NCBI GenBank assembly: GCA_011033025.1
Contig: WFMF01000011.1
Span: forward strand, 248,001-312,000
DNA length: 64,000 nucleotides
DNA from: Beroe forskalii
Taxonomy: Eukaryota > Ctenophora > Nuda > Beroida > Beroidae
Direction: 5' to 3'
In this document: positions 22,312 to 33,855 of the stretch, one piece after another
Layout: each line of letters opens with the position of its first letter
Numbering within the stretch: the first letter of the stretch is position 1
The notes under the pieces: model-generated
The model's database searches: none
Told to the model about the DNA's origin: nothing
The model's input: only the letters and a program-made list of their open reading frames with translations
Program-made: the position numbers and the translations under genes

Positions 22312-25300
22312 GATGACCGAGCAGAACAAGGTTCTCGTGACTGATAGAGGAGGAAGCAAGCAGTATCTCTTTGAACATGAAAATCCAGTTACTTGGTGAC
22401 CCTAGTTTGTTATATTTTAACGAGTAGGCCCCCTCTACCTAATTCTATTTCATCGTTCGACGCAGTCTTGAAGCTTATTCGATCCCGGATCTGTGAAATG
22501 TGAAACATTGACCCCCAAACGTGATACCTCCCCATTTGACATCCCCCGACAATACATCCCCCGACACTTCACCCCTACAATTTTGATAAATCTATAGAGA
22601 AGCGGGGGTCGACGTCGCGATTCGATAATTGCTGCGACATTTATTCTTCAATACATCGATGAATAAACATAGATCCAACGCGCTGATCCATACGACTTGA
22701 CCAAAAATTGTCTTTGGTTAGGTGTCTAGCAAAGCCTGACCCTAACCCTGACCCTTGCAACTGCGTAGAGGCGGCATATTGCGAGATAAGGTGGTGAGAT
22801 GAAATGTCCGTTCCCAATTACGTGCTCTTCTGATTTGGAAGTTGGAAGCTTGCGGCCAAGATAACGGTATATAAGTTCCTCAGGTTGTGAACCGTCACTC
22901 AAAATCTGGGCACCATGAAATTTTCTATTACCAATCACACTAATCTACAGCAGATAACAGATGATTTTAGAATCAAGCAAGTCTTGCCAGTGCCATTTTC
23001 AAGCTGATAATTGCGATTACTTGCAAAATGGAAGCTTAAGTTTATACATTGAGAGCCAAGAAATACATTAGTACTATACAAGGTTAAAATTGTACATCCC
23101 AATCAGGAGTGAGTGTCCCCAGTCAGATCACATGACAAAGCAAGGGACACTCTCCCTCAACTCAATGATCGAACAGAACAAGGTTCACGTGACTGATAGA
23201 GAAGGAGGAGGAAGTAAGCAGTATCTCTTTGACCATGAAAAGATCCACGGAACCGACATTTCATCGCGACACTTCATATCGACATTTCATCTCCGACACT
23301 TCTTCTCAAAGTACGAAATTCAATCTCGTACTGTTTATCGATTGTCTTAAAGTAGACGTTGATCTCCAGTGCGGCCGTTTCATCTCAAAGGGTACGACAC
23401 TTCATCTCACTGGAACTTGATTGTACTGTAACGTACGACATTTGATCTCCAGAGTGCGACGCCATCTCAAAGGTAGGACACTTCATCTCTGGGGATGACA
23501 CCTTTTATCAGGGTAGGAAACATGATGATCTCAGGGTACGACAATTCATGTCAAATTACGACACGCCGTCTCAGACTGCAACATTTCATCTCTGTATAAG
23601 GCACTTCATCTCAGACTGCGACACTTCATCTCAATGAAAGACACTTCATCTCAGGATACGGCCTTCATCTCAGGGCGACACTTCAACTCAGGGTACGACA
23701 CTTCATCTCATGGAAGTGGAACGACACTCATCTAAGACTGCGACATTTCATCTCTCGGTACGACACTTCATCTCTCGTCACGATTCTTTATCTCAGACTG
23801 CGACACTTCATCTCTAGGTGCGACATTTCATCTCTGGGTACGCCACTTCATCTCAGGGGTACAATACTTCATCTCAAGGTACGACATCTCATCTCTGGGT
23901 ACAACACTTCATCTCACTTCATTTTAAGGGCACACACTTGATCTGTGACATTTCGTCTCTGGATACTACACTTCATTTGGCATTCACGTTATTTCATCTC
24001 AAGGAACGACACTTCATCTCAGGGTGGACAATTCATCAGACTGCGGTATTTTCATCTCTTTATCTCAGGAACAACACTTCATCTCAACCTTGATCTCAGA
24101 CTTCGAATTTTCATATTTGGCGGGGATGACACACTTAAATCTCAGGTAGGAAACTTCATCTCAGGGTACAACACTTTATCTCAGAGTACAACACTTCATC
24201 TCAAGGCTACGACATGGGGATGACACCTTTGTCAGGGTACGAAACTTCATCTCAGGGGGACACTTCATCTCGCGTACGACACTTCATCTCAGGGTACACA
24301 CTTCATTTTTTCACTTCATCTCAGGGTACAACGCTCATCTCTGGGTACGACACTTCATCTCAATCTGCATATTTATCTCGGCACAACATTTCATCTCTGG
24401 TACGACCTTCAATCTCGCACTGCAACATTTCATCTCTGGGTACTATTAATTTACTGAGTACGACACTATCTTAGGGTACGACACTTCATCTCAGGGTACA
24501 ACGCTTCATCTCTGGATATGACACTATCTCAGACTGCGAGATTTCATCTCTTGGCAATTGACACTTCATCTCAGACTGCGACATTTCATCTAGGTACGAC
24601 CTCATCTCAGGATAAGACATCATCTCAGGTACGACACTTCATCTCAGGGTAAGACACTTTATATCTGGGTACAACACTTCATCTCGGGGTACGACACTTC
24701 ATCTCAGATTGCGACACTTCAAATCCCTTCAAATTCATGACTGATATTTCCAATTCCATACTCATGATTAAAAAAGAACAAAACAATAAAACGGATTTCT
24801 TAGTGTTTCACATTTCACAGATCTCGGGATCGGAATAAGCTTCAAGACTGCCGAACGATGAAATAGAATTAGGTAGAGGGCCTACTCGTTAAAATATAAC
24901 AAACTAGGTCACCGTTAACTGGATTTCTTCATGTTCAAAGAGATACTGCTTGCTTCCTCCTCTATCAGTCACGAGAACCTTGTTCTGCTCGGTCATTGGT
25001 TGAGGGAGAGTGTCCTCTGCTTTGTCATGTGATCTGACTGGGGACACTCAGCAGTCACATGCACCCTGACTCCTGATTGGGATGTACAATTTTAACCCTG
25101 TATAGTACTAATGTACTTCCCAGCTCTCAATGTATAAACTTAAGCTTCCATTTTCCAAGAAATCGCACTAATCAGCTTGAAAATGGCAATGGCAAAACTT
25201 GCTGATTCTTAAATTATTTGCTATCTGCGTCTATCATAGATTGATTCAGAAAATTCCATTATTCAATAAAGATAAGTCTTGCCAATGCCATAGATAGCAC

Positions 25301-25571
25301 AGAATTGACACGGACAACTCAGATCCGCGAACGCGCATAGAATCACAATTGAGAATTACAATTGCGCGCGCGGAATCAGAGCGCGCACAAAGTACTAGCA
25401 GGCGGATCACGTGACAGGTCACGTGATGTGACGTCACGAAACAGAAAAACGCCCAGAGGCAAAGGAAGACATTGTCCAATTTCAAAAAACTTGATATCCT
25501 CGCGATCAGCTCACTGAGATCTACAATCGAGTCAAAGTGCCTAAAAAACTTTGAAAAAAGGGCGCACCCTA
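22312..25571. mobile_element. foldback element FB3, left-truncated and rearranged
   Basis: The right arm is complete: arm sequence from about 24745 ends in the family terminus GGCGCACCCTA at 25571. On the left, 22312-22505 is the inverted partner of 24790-24995, but the outer left end is missing. About 22506-22795 is unrelated (it includes three CCCCCGACA words), and the satellite at 23258-24729 runs in one direction only. No matching 9-bp copy of the right flank ATATTGTCT was found. It looks older than FB1 and FB2: its satellite units are more diverged and indel-rich. Confidence 0.85.
23258..24729 (+). repeat. satellite block of FB3
   Basis: Same about-20-base unit as FB1/FB2 (CGACACTTCATCTCA plus linker), in one orientation, with many indels and mutated units. 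Short open frames here are by-products. Confidence 0.9.
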
Positions 25572-25633
25572 ATATTGTCTGCAAGTTTTTCTGGAAGAGT
25601 GTCAGAGTAGAAATATTCATGAGCAGTTAAGGT

Positions 25634-25690
25634 TCCCCTAACCAGGGGCGCCGCGCACTCCGTGCGCATAACCAGGGTCCTGGTTAGGGC
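25634..25690. repeat. GC-rich palindrome CCCTAACCAG...CTGGTTAGGG
   Basis: An about 57-base inverted repeat with CCCTAACCAG at one end and CTGGTTAGGG at the other, around a GCGCACTCCGTGCGC core. Related copies lie at 57063-57117 and 57303-57372. Hairpin-forming mini-element; no target duplication evident. Confidence 0.65.
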
Positions 25691-25869
25691 AACTTTATGT
25701 TGTACCATTACTAATTGCTTTAGTGAAACGTGTAAAGAAATTTGTTAGGATTATGTTTAGGATTAAGGTTAAGGGTTTGATTAGGGCTATGGTAAGGTTT
25801 AGGAAACCAAAAAATGATGTTTAGATCTGTGACATCACTCAGAGCCGTTTATATGGGAGAGATACCCAG

Positions 25870-26225
25870 GAAGCCCGCCGCGCGACGATAACAGGGGTAT
25901 ACACGTTTAGCAAGGGACATGCACGGGATTCCTGTTATGTTCTGCACTACGGTGGCCGAGCAGGCTCACTTTTTTTCACATAAAAAATTTTTCATAAAAA
26001 ATTTTTTTATAAAAAATTTTACTTGAAAAATTTTTATATAAAATTTTTTGATCCTCTTTGTCCAACCCCGTGGCCGAGGAGGATCACTTTTTTTTACTAT
26101 AAAAATTTTCAAGAAAAAAACATGAAAAAATTTTTTAGGCTCACTTTTTTCATGTTAAAAAAAGTGAGCCTCTTCGTCCATGCCCGTGGCCGAGGAGGCT
26201 CACTCCAGGGCATCACTTTTTTCAA
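25870..26225. repeat. GC-rich/AAAATTTTT compound repeat, copy 1
   Basis: GGTATACACGTTTAGCAAGG is followed by alternating GTGGCCGAGGAGGCTCACTTTTTT and runs of AAAAAATTTTT. The inverted counterpart is at 41330-41600. The AT runs and GCCGAGGAGG blocks alternate at least four times. Unknown family. Confidence 0.6.
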
Positions 26226-26486
26226 TAAAAACTCGCGTGCGCGCTCAAATCCCGCGCTGAAATGCTGCTAAGAGAACAGTCGCGTGTTCCATGATATACA
26301 AAATTCATGCACATTTGATGAATAAGCGGATAAGATGGCGTCATTATGAGATTTCAATATGGTGCGTTGATGACGCACAGCAGCCTATTTTAATATGGGG
26401 CATAGCAGAATCGACAAGCTGCCACACTTACGTACGAATTCGACTACGGACAAAGGTCACCATATTCGTATAATTCAAAGTTTTCA

Positions 26487-27106
26487 CGGTAAAAGTGTCA
26501 CAAGAGTTGTGAATTTTGTCCAATGGATCCATTGGATCCATCATGTCCAATGGACATGTCCAATGGACGTCCATTGGACATCCAATGAACATCCATTGAA
26601 TATGATGTCCATCAGAAAAATTGTCCAATGGTGTTCAATGGATCCAATGGATCCATTTATGATGTTCAATGGATCCAATGGATGTTCAATGGATCCATCT
26701 GAGTGGATCCAATGGACACAATCACCAAACTTGTTTTGGTAGATGGACATCAGTTTGGTATTTTTGTCCATTGGTTCCATTGTGTCCATTGGATCCAATG
26801 GATCCATTGTGTCCATTGAACACCATTGGACATGTCCATTGGATCCATGGGATCCATTGCACACTGTTTCCATTGGATCCAATGGATCCATTTTGTCTAT
26901 TGGACACCAAACATGTCCATTGAACATGTCCATTGAACATCGAAAATGGATCCATTGAACACCATTGGACAATTTTACCGATGGACATCATGTTCAATGG
27001 ATGTCCATTGGATGTCCAATGGACGTCCATTGGACATGTCCATTGGACATGATGGATCCAATGGATCCATTGGACAAAATTCACAACTCTTGTGACACCT
27101 TTACCG
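26487..27106. mobile_element. short foldback element of CCATTGGATC words
   Basis: A 620-bp palindromic element. Ends CGGTAAAAGTGTCACAAGAG and its complement at 27106 are flanked by TTTTCA on both sides (26481-26486, 27107-27112). Both arms consist of degenerate 9-12-base units CCATTGGA, TCCAATGGA and GGATCCATTG, many of them self-complementary, converging on a unique core near 26740. Frames on both strands (peptides such as MDPMD or WIHWIH) result from the repeats. A second, sequence-unrelated foldback design in the same window. Confidence 0.85.
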
Positions 27107-27112
27107 TTTTCA

Positions 27113-28402
27113 CATTTATTCGTCTTTATCAGAAACCAGGAGAGCGGACCGGTACTGATAGCCCCATTTCATACCTAGCTATCCAGGTGTCCCGAAAGGC
27201 ATAACAAAATTAAATCAATATTCGAGGTATATGGCGACCGATACTTCAGTACTTCAGTTAAATATATGGCGACCGTTGGAGTTCTTCATCCAATTCTTAA
27301 GATACGTGAGTCGTGACTCGTAAGTACAGACTTTTTACCCACCCTGTATTAATTTTCTCACTGAGGCATTTTGAAAGAACGTATTACAATAACATTCTGT
27401 AATTTTTCCTTGACAAAACGAAGCTTTGTCAAGGAGTTTTAATCTTGTCGTGCCTTTAGGGTCCCTGATACAATTTTGAGATTTCTCCTTTTGGTTCAGT
27501 TCTGGTATAGCTAATTTGAAATGAAAGAAGTTCAGCAACAAATTTTAAGAGACAAAATAATACACTTCATATATTTAGTTCATTAATTGTTCAATTATAT
27601 TTCACAATCATTATAGATACAATGAGTATATCTTCAAAATTCTTATCACCACTCCCGTTCAAATAACTCCTACCTTGCAGTTAAAAGGAGAATATAACTG
27701 GCATTTTCACGGGCGTGCAAATTTAGGAATCATGTTACATGTAATATACGGTAAATGCACACTTGCGATTGGGATCCATGCAATAAATGCACGAGCTTGC
27801 TAGTGGGATTCATGCAATAAATGCACGAGCTTGCGAGTGCAATTACGATGGTTATTCTAATACCCATGTGAGCATTTACTGTATTATAATACCCTGCCAT
27901 ATACGAAACAATGAAAGCAATAAAATAAATAAAAACAATTCATACGAATCAGTGTTTCATATGAATCATCGTTTCAAGAATTATATGCACATCATACATT
28001 ATTTCTTTATATCATGATCGAAGAGGTTGAAAAAGTTGACACTCCCTTCGCCATTCGTTAATTCATAAAAAGCATATGTAGCATAAATGCCTAATCATAG
28101 CGCCATGGTATTATGTAGCAAATAAATACAGAGGCCAATGATCACAACATGTTCAAATGTAAATTTACATGTAAATCATAAGTTCCTAAGCGGGAGTATA
28201 GTGTAAAGTACATCGAGCAATGGGAATGGCGCCAATATGCATGTATATTCAATATCTATACCAATCTTAAAACCATAACTTAAAACTCAAGAAATAAACT
28301 CTGACACACGGCAGCGAAAGATATGAAACATAACGAAACAAAATCATAAAGTGGACCACAAGTCTGTGTTATCTTTATTTTGATCCCGAGACTTTATTTT
28401 GA
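27113..28402. other. no gene; short direct repeat at 27774-27845
   Basis: A GGGATYCATGCAATAAATGCACGAGCTTGC unit occurs twice (about 27772 and 27805). TTTATTTTGATCCCGA occurs twice at 28374-28407. No exon recognised. Confidence 0.5.
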
Positions 28403-28443
28403 TCCCGAAACTTAACAACACTATTAATTACAATCAAATTTGA
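28403..28443 (+). repeat. fragment of the hammerhead retroposon (5' part only)
   Basis: AACTTAACAACACTATTAAT and the following ACAATCAAATTTGAG match the start of the 183-bp element at 47520 with one mismatch, then stop where the LINE sequence begins. Either the LINE joined or truncated an older copy here, or the two share a 5' segment. Confidence 0.6.
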
Positions 28444-28518
28444 GGACCCTAAAATCCATAACCCGGAAACAACCTCTCCCTGTCACTAGCTATTTAAACC
28501 CGTGGTACTCCGGGGGCT

Positions 28519-30738
28519 ATGTCGCAGGATGAGGGTGTCATGGATGAGGGCATTGGGGCCTCGGTTAGTCCACTGTTACAGGTGAATGATAAAGGCAATG
28601 GCAAAATGGATAATGGCAATGGAGATGATTGTTATAAAGTAGTGTGTAAAGCTGATGAACTCAAAGATACACCTCAAGCCTCCGAAGATACACCTCAAGC
28701 CTCCACCACCACACTCAAGAGATCTCTGCCAGGTACTAAGCCTAAAACAATGGCTAAAGTGGTTCTTAAAAACACTAAGTCTAAGACCAAAAAACTGGCC
28801 ATACAGAAACACTCCTCCTCTAAACCTGTGCCTAAAACTATGCCTAAGACTATTCCTAAATTCAATAAGAATGGGTACTGTTCTGTTTGTAAAAATAGCA
28901 ATGCATTGGAGGAATCAATAGCGTGTAATGTTTGTGACACACTTTTTCATGCTATCTGTAGGGAAAAGAGAACTAACTGCCCAAGTTCAAAATCAATCTG
29001 CACCAAAACATTTTTAGACCAGGTCAGACCTGTAATGGCAAAATTTGGTGCAAACTCTAATCGTTGGGGACATTTTATGTTTGTTTGTGACAGATGCTCT
29101 GAACTTGTACAACAAGCCAAGACTGGAAAATTAAACATCAAAGAACCTGAAGTAAATGACTCCGGTGTTACCTGCAATATCATCCCTAGTGAAGTGAGTG
29201 CAGAGCCTAATTCTCCACCAGAGAAAGTTGATACTGGATTGAACTGTTTGTTGCTATCAGATAGCAAAATAATAAGCTCTTCTGATGCTTCTACTAATAC
29301 TATGACTGAAGACATGTTCACAACAGTTAATGTCTATTCTATGACAGATAAAAATGGCCATGATAGCATTGATGGAACTAAAAATGACACAACTCACTGT
29401 CATGATACAGTTCATTCTGAAGTCCCTATTCCTAACTCAGCTTCAGTTAGTAATTTCATTACCCCTGATGAAGATGAATGTGATATCAATACAAGTGGTA
29501 ATGATGAGCTGTTTACAAAGATTGGAAATCATATTGAATTGTTGTTTAACTCCATGAAGGACAACCTCCTCTCAGATGTAGATCAAATCATATCAGAAAA
29601 GCTCTCAATTTCTGGCCTCTCAACTCCCTCAATGTCTGCATCATCCACACCCATGTCAATGAAATCAGACACTCCTGAAGCATCCAGCATGTTCAGCCTC
29701 AATCCCACCTCAAAATCATATGCAGAATCTGTAAGTTCTTCTGTCACATCTTCTAATCACAGCAGTAGTTGTTCTGGAGACAGGCGACACAGCATAGACT
29801 CTTTAATCTCTGAGGCCAAATCAAGCTCTAATACAACAACCAAGGCAGCCCCAATCCATGCCAAAACAGGTGTGAGCAGCCATGGAAAGACAGATCCTGA
29901 GGAAACTGAGCATTGTATTGTTCTTAAAGGTGAAGGGGCTAACTTATCTGAAATAAAGAAATCTGTTGAGAAAAAACTAGCTAGCATTCAGCTAACATTT
30001 CTAAAGGTTAATGAGAGTGGTAAAAAACTACTGGTTGGTTTTCCCAATGATCACATGAAAGAAAAAGGTTTGAACATTCTTAATGAATACATTGAAGTTC
30101 ATGAGCGTGGTCTTGATCTTTCTGAAGCTAAAAAGATGTACCCAAAACTTACTGTCACTAATGTTCCTAACTACCTCCTTTCTCACATAATAGAGAAAAA
30201 ACAAAATATGTCATTGAATGAATTTAGAGACAAACTGAAAGATTACCTAAAACTCAAGTTTTTGGAGAAAGATGAATTCATCAATGAACAAGTTCATAAG
30301 GAAGACAAAATGTTTTCTGTTGTTTATGTCAGTGTTGGTAAAGATTACACCACACTTGCAGTTAAGGTCTCGCCAGTTATAAGAACCCACCTCATCCATA
30401 GTCGCAATCAGTGGATCTATATTGGTAACACAAGGTGCAGGGTTACAGATAGGTTTAATGTAAAACAATGCTTTAAATGCCAAAAATTTGGCCATATGTC
30501 AGCTGACTGCTCAGAGTCACATACTGTGTGCATGTACTGCAGTGCATCCCACAGTACAAAGTCATGTCCTGAAAAGAAAAATCCTGCTGCATTTAGATGT
30601 AGCAACTGTTCAAAATCTCGCACTTCATCCTATGTGGCATCTTGTAACACACATCACTCAGGTTCTGACTTGTGCCCAGTCATGATATCTGAAAAGAAAA
30701 GTCTTGAGAAAAAGACTGAGTTCTCAAAAAACATATAA
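28519..30738 (+). CDS. LINE ORF1 protein, PHD-like and CCHC fingers
   Basis: An intact 739-residue frame. Residues about 120-165 form a PHD-type cysteine cluster (CSVC, then IACNVCDTLFHAIC, spacing C-x2-C-x11-C-x2-C-x4-H-x2-C). Residues about 130-450 are otherwise serine/threonine-rich and likely disordered. From about 470 (HCIVLKGEGANLSEIKKSVE) there is a folded region, possibly RRM-like. The C-terminus carries zinc knuckles, CFKCQKFGHMSADC (about 651) and CMYCSASHSTKSC (about 670), with a third cluster CSNC...C...H...C to about 720. In LINEs such proteins bind the element RNA and act in the ribonucleoprotein. The start ATG lies at the head of a long open frame; stop TAA at 30736. ORF2 overlaps its end in the -1 frame. 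Confidence 0.88.
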   Translation: MSQDEGVMDEGIGASVSPLLQVNDKGNGKMDNGNGDDCYKVVCKADELKDTPQASEDTPQASTTTLKRSLPGTKPKTMAKVVLKNTKSKTKKLAIQKHSSSKPVPKTMPKTIPKFNKNGYCSVCKNSNALEESIACNVCDTLFHAICREKRTNCPSSKSICTKTFLDQVRPVMAKFGANSNRWGHFMFVCDRCSELVQQAKTGKLNIKEPEVNDSGVTCNIIPSEVSAEPNSPPEKVDTGLNCLLLSDSKIISSSDASTNTMTEDMFTTVNVYSMTDKNGHDSIDGTKNDTTHCHDTVHSEVPIPNSASVSNFITPDEDECDINTSGNDELFTKIGNHIELLFNSMKDNLLSDVDQIISEKLSISGLSTPSMSASSTPMSMKSDTPEASSMFSLNPTSKSYAESVSSSVTSSNHSSSCSGDRRHSIDSLISEAKSSSNTTTKAAPIHAKTGVSSHGKTDPEETEHCIVLKGEGANLSEIKKSVEKKLASIQLTFLKVNESGKKLLVGFPNDHMKEKGLNILNEYIEVHERGLDLSEAKKMYPKLTVTNVPNYLLSHIIEKKQNMSLNEFRDKLKDYLKLKFLEKDEFINEQVHKEDKMFSVVYVSVGKDYTTLAVKVSPVIRTHLIHSRNQWIYIGNTRCRVTDRFNVKQCFKCQKFGHMSADCSESHTVCMYCSASHSTKSCPEKKNPAAFRCSNCSKSRTSSYVASCNTHHSGSDLCPVMISEKKSLEKKTEFSKNI

Positions 30739-30747
30739 AGCCTTTAT
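30726..30747 (+). promoter_or_regulatory. candidate -1 ribosomal frameshift site
   Basis: A AAA AAC (30726-30732) is a canonical X XXY YYZ slippery heptamer read in the ORF1 frame (TCA AAA AAC ATA TAA). A one-base backward slip continues into CAT ATA AAG, the exact frame of the endonuclease domain of ORF2. The ORF1 stop follows six bases later. Downstream, ATAAA-GCC-TTTAT (30735-30747) can form only a weak hairpin; a stronger stimulator was not seen. ORF2 has no ATG before 30966, which lies inside the domain. Confidence 0.55.
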
Positions 30748-33653
30748 GCCCCAAAACAAATGTCTGCTGTTTCAACCCTCGATCAATCTGTAATAAAACA
30801 TTTGAAGTATTTGAGTATGTCTCAGATTCACAGACTGACATCTGCTGCCTAACAGAAACATGGCTCAGAAAGGGTGACTCATCAAAACTAGCAGAAATTA
30901 AGAAACTGGGCTACTACACATTCACTCAATCAAGAGCAGGGAGAGGTGGTGGAGTTGCCATTGCTGTGAAGAAATGTATTAATGCCACTAAAGTGAATTC
31001 TACTACTTACAAATCCTTTGAGCACATTGAATGTCTGGCTAAATCAGTTTCTAATGACTTACTTAGAGTATGTTGTGTTTATCGTCCTGGAACCTCCTCA
31101 AGCATGAATGAATTCTTTGTTGATTTTGATACTTATCTGCAGTACCTGTTGCATCTTCCTGGAAAGCTTATCATTTGTGGAGACTTTAATATTCATGTGG
31201 AAAATGGAGATTGTCCAGACACTAAGAAGTTCCAAGCAATCTTGTCTAACTATGGATTGATCCAACATATTTCTACACCAACGCATGTTCATGGAGGAAC
31301 ACTAGATCTTGTCCTCACTAGAAGCAACACATGTGACAGCCTTGCAATTTCAGATATCAAAATTATCGAAACAACCACAACATCTGACCACTTTTTTGTT
31401 GGATTTGCCTGCAACTTTGAATATCTCCCCAATAGTGAACAACTCGTCATCAAGGCTCGAAACTTTAAAGATATTGATCTGGAGAAGTTCAAAGCAGATA
31501 TAATGTCTTCAGATATCAATAAGACTGATACATTCATGGACTGTAATAATGCACTGAAGATATTGGAAAATGAACTCCTTAAAATCATTGATAAGCATGC
31601 ACCAATAAAGGCATTCAAGACCAACCCTAATCAAGATGTGTGGATTAATAGTGATTGTCAGAAGGCAAGAAGGCTGAGGAGGAAATATGAAAGAGCTCAT
31701 AAGCGATTGCAGACATCTGAATCAAAGACAGCATGGAAAGATGCAAGCAAACATGCAAGCCTTCTGATTGATTCAACTCTTCAGAGTTTTTATTCAGAAA
31801 AGTTCTCTCTTAGTGGCAATGATAAAAAGAAAACATATCAAATAGTGAATGACCTCATGGATAAGGAGTCCCATGCTAACTGCTATCCAAATGATAAGCC
31901 ATGTGCTATTGTTGCTAAAGAAATGAAAAATTTCTTTGAAGACAAAATCACTAAAATAAACACTGAAATAAGGAAAAGGCACCCTATAATTGCTAAAAAT
32001 GCTGCTGATTCATTAGATTTCAATGGTGGACAGTTTTCTAAATTTATGTCAATCAATGAATCTCAACTCATGGCTACCATATCAGATCTAAATAAAAAGA
32101 ACTGTGAGCTTGATCCTCTCCCAATAAAACTATTCCTTGAATGTATTGATGTCCTGAAGACAATCTTGCTGTTCATTGTCAATGACTCACTTCAGAAAGG
32201 AATTTTTCCTGATGACCTCAAAGATGCTTTGGTTAGACCCTCAGTTAAAGATAAAACAGGAGATAAAAATGATTATAGCAACTATAGACCAATCAGTAAT
32301 TTACCATTTATCTCAAAGATTATCGAAAAGTGTGTTCAAAAACAGTTATCTGATCTTCTGATCACCTGGAAAATCATGGTCTCCATGCTGAACATCAAAG
32401 TGGGTATAGGATGAACCATAGCTGTGAGACTGCCACACTCACTATCTACAATGATTTACTTTGTGTCACAGACCTTAAAAACAAAGTTGTTCTTCTCCTT
32501 CTTGATCTGAGTGCTGCATTTGATACTGTGAATCATTCCCTCCTCCTATCAAAACTGCACAAAAAATTTGGTCTATCTGGAGTTGTGCTGAAATGGTTTA
32601 CATCATACTTAAAGGACCGTTCATTCACAGTAACTATAAACAACAGCAAGTCTGACAAATGTTACATATGTATTGGAGTGCCTCAAGGATCAATACTTGG
32701 GAGTTGGGCCAATATTATTTATTCTTTATACAAAAGAAATAGAACTCATTGCCAGAAAATATGGATTTACCATACACATGTTTGCTGATGACAATCAGAT
32801 TTACATTGAATTCAATCCATTGCTCCATGACATGAAAGACATTGAGAGTAAGATCATAAACTGTCTCAGTGACATCAAAGTCTGGATGACAATGAATCAA
32901 CTTTGCCTTAACTCCAAAAAGACAGAGGCAATTATAATAAGACAAAGGAATTCATATGATAGCTCCTTGCCACATTCAATCAAAGCCAACTATAGTGGTG
33001 AATCTATTGAACCAGCTACTGGAAGTATCAAGAGCCTTGGTGTCTTCTTTGATCAGTATCTGTGCTTTGAAGACCACATAAACAAAATTGTTCAGGCTTG
33101 TAACATTCATCTTAGGAATTTACATGTTATTGGCAATAAGCTGTCTCTGGACCTGAAGAAGCAACTTGTTCATTGTTTGATATTCTCAAGACTGGACTAC
33201 TGTAACGGTCTTCTCTATGGTCTCCCAAGTCAGCTACTGAAGAAACTTCAGAAAGTTCAGAACTCTTGTGCAAGGTTTCTCTTTGGTTCTAGAATCAAAA
33301 AATTTGATCATGTGACACCATTCCTCAAAGAGGCTCATTTCTTGCCAATCAAAGAAAGAATTGAATTCAAAATTGCCCTCATGACATTCAAATGCATGAA
33401 CAACATTGCACCAGAATACTTGAGAAAGTGCATTGAAGTGAAACAGCAGCCACATAGGCTCCTAAGAAATGAATTAGACTACTTCCTTCTTGAAATGCCA
33501 CCTGTTGCAAACTATGAAAGGACTTATCGTGGATTCAAGTATGCTGCGCCCCATATATGGAACTCATTACCCTATTATTTAAGAACTGAAAGTGATATAG
33601 TGCAGTTTAAAACCAAGCTTAAAACCCATTTATTCAGGAAGGCATTTGACTAG
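30726..33653 (+). pseudogene. LINE ORF2: APE endonuclease + reverse transcriptase, two frame breaks
   Basis: Endonuclease motifs in order: NPRSI (about 30777), LTETW (about 30858), GRGGGVAI, CGDFN (about 31177), LDLVLT and TSDHF (about 31383), as in the L2/CR1 group. Reverse transcriptase motifs: YRPISNLPFISKIIEK (about 32283), LLDLSAAFDTVNHS (about 32500), GVPQGSILG (32675) and the catalytic FADD (32781-32792). The C-terminus carries APHIWNSLPYYLR and LKTHLF and ends at 33653. The frame is broken near 32365-32380 (net one-base change before HAEHQSGYR). It is broken again at 32697-32708, where TTGGGAG/TTGGG is a 7-base tandem duplication directly after the GVPQGS motif. This copy therefore cannot make active reverse transcriptase. 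Translation from ORF1 by frameshift is inferred. Confidence 0.88.
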
Positions 33654-33855
33654 AAGTCCTGAGGGATTTATGATTTTTGATTGAATGATTTGATTGCTAT
33701 GAGTCGCTTTTGATAGCTTGGATTAACTTATAAGTAGAGATATTTATAATTTTGAATCCACCATGGGCTTTAGGGCGATTAATTAAATGTTTAATTATTA
33801 TTATTATTATTTTATACAGATTACATCCCTGCTTCCACCAGATATAGAGGTGATA

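Larger units (their letters stand above)
28444..33812 (+). mobile_element. near full-length L2/CR1-like LINE
   Basis: Contains ORF1 (28519-30738), an overlapping ORF2 (from 30726 to 33653, two frame lesions), a 3' UTR of about 130 bases and a (TTA/ATT)n tail at 33785-33812 instead of poly(A), as is usual for the L2/CR1 group. The 5' boundary is set where similarity to the older repeat at 28403-28443 ends; it is approximate, and no target duplication was found. The element is transcribed rightward. ORF1 intact with only two lesions in ORF2 implies a fairly young insertion. Confidence 0.85.

Noticed and set aside
22731-22755. Telomere-like CCCTAACCCTGACCC (also 25745-25800 and 58085-58135)
   Set aside because: Only a few imperfect units, no sustained array; ordinary sequence or element ends.
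26395-27084. Overlapping frames with MDPMD/HWIHWI repeats
   Set aside because: Translations of the CCATTGGATC palindrome; mirror-image frames exist on both strands.
28576-29321. Reverse frames opposite LINE ORF1
   Set aside because: Antisense shadows of the 739-residue ORF1.
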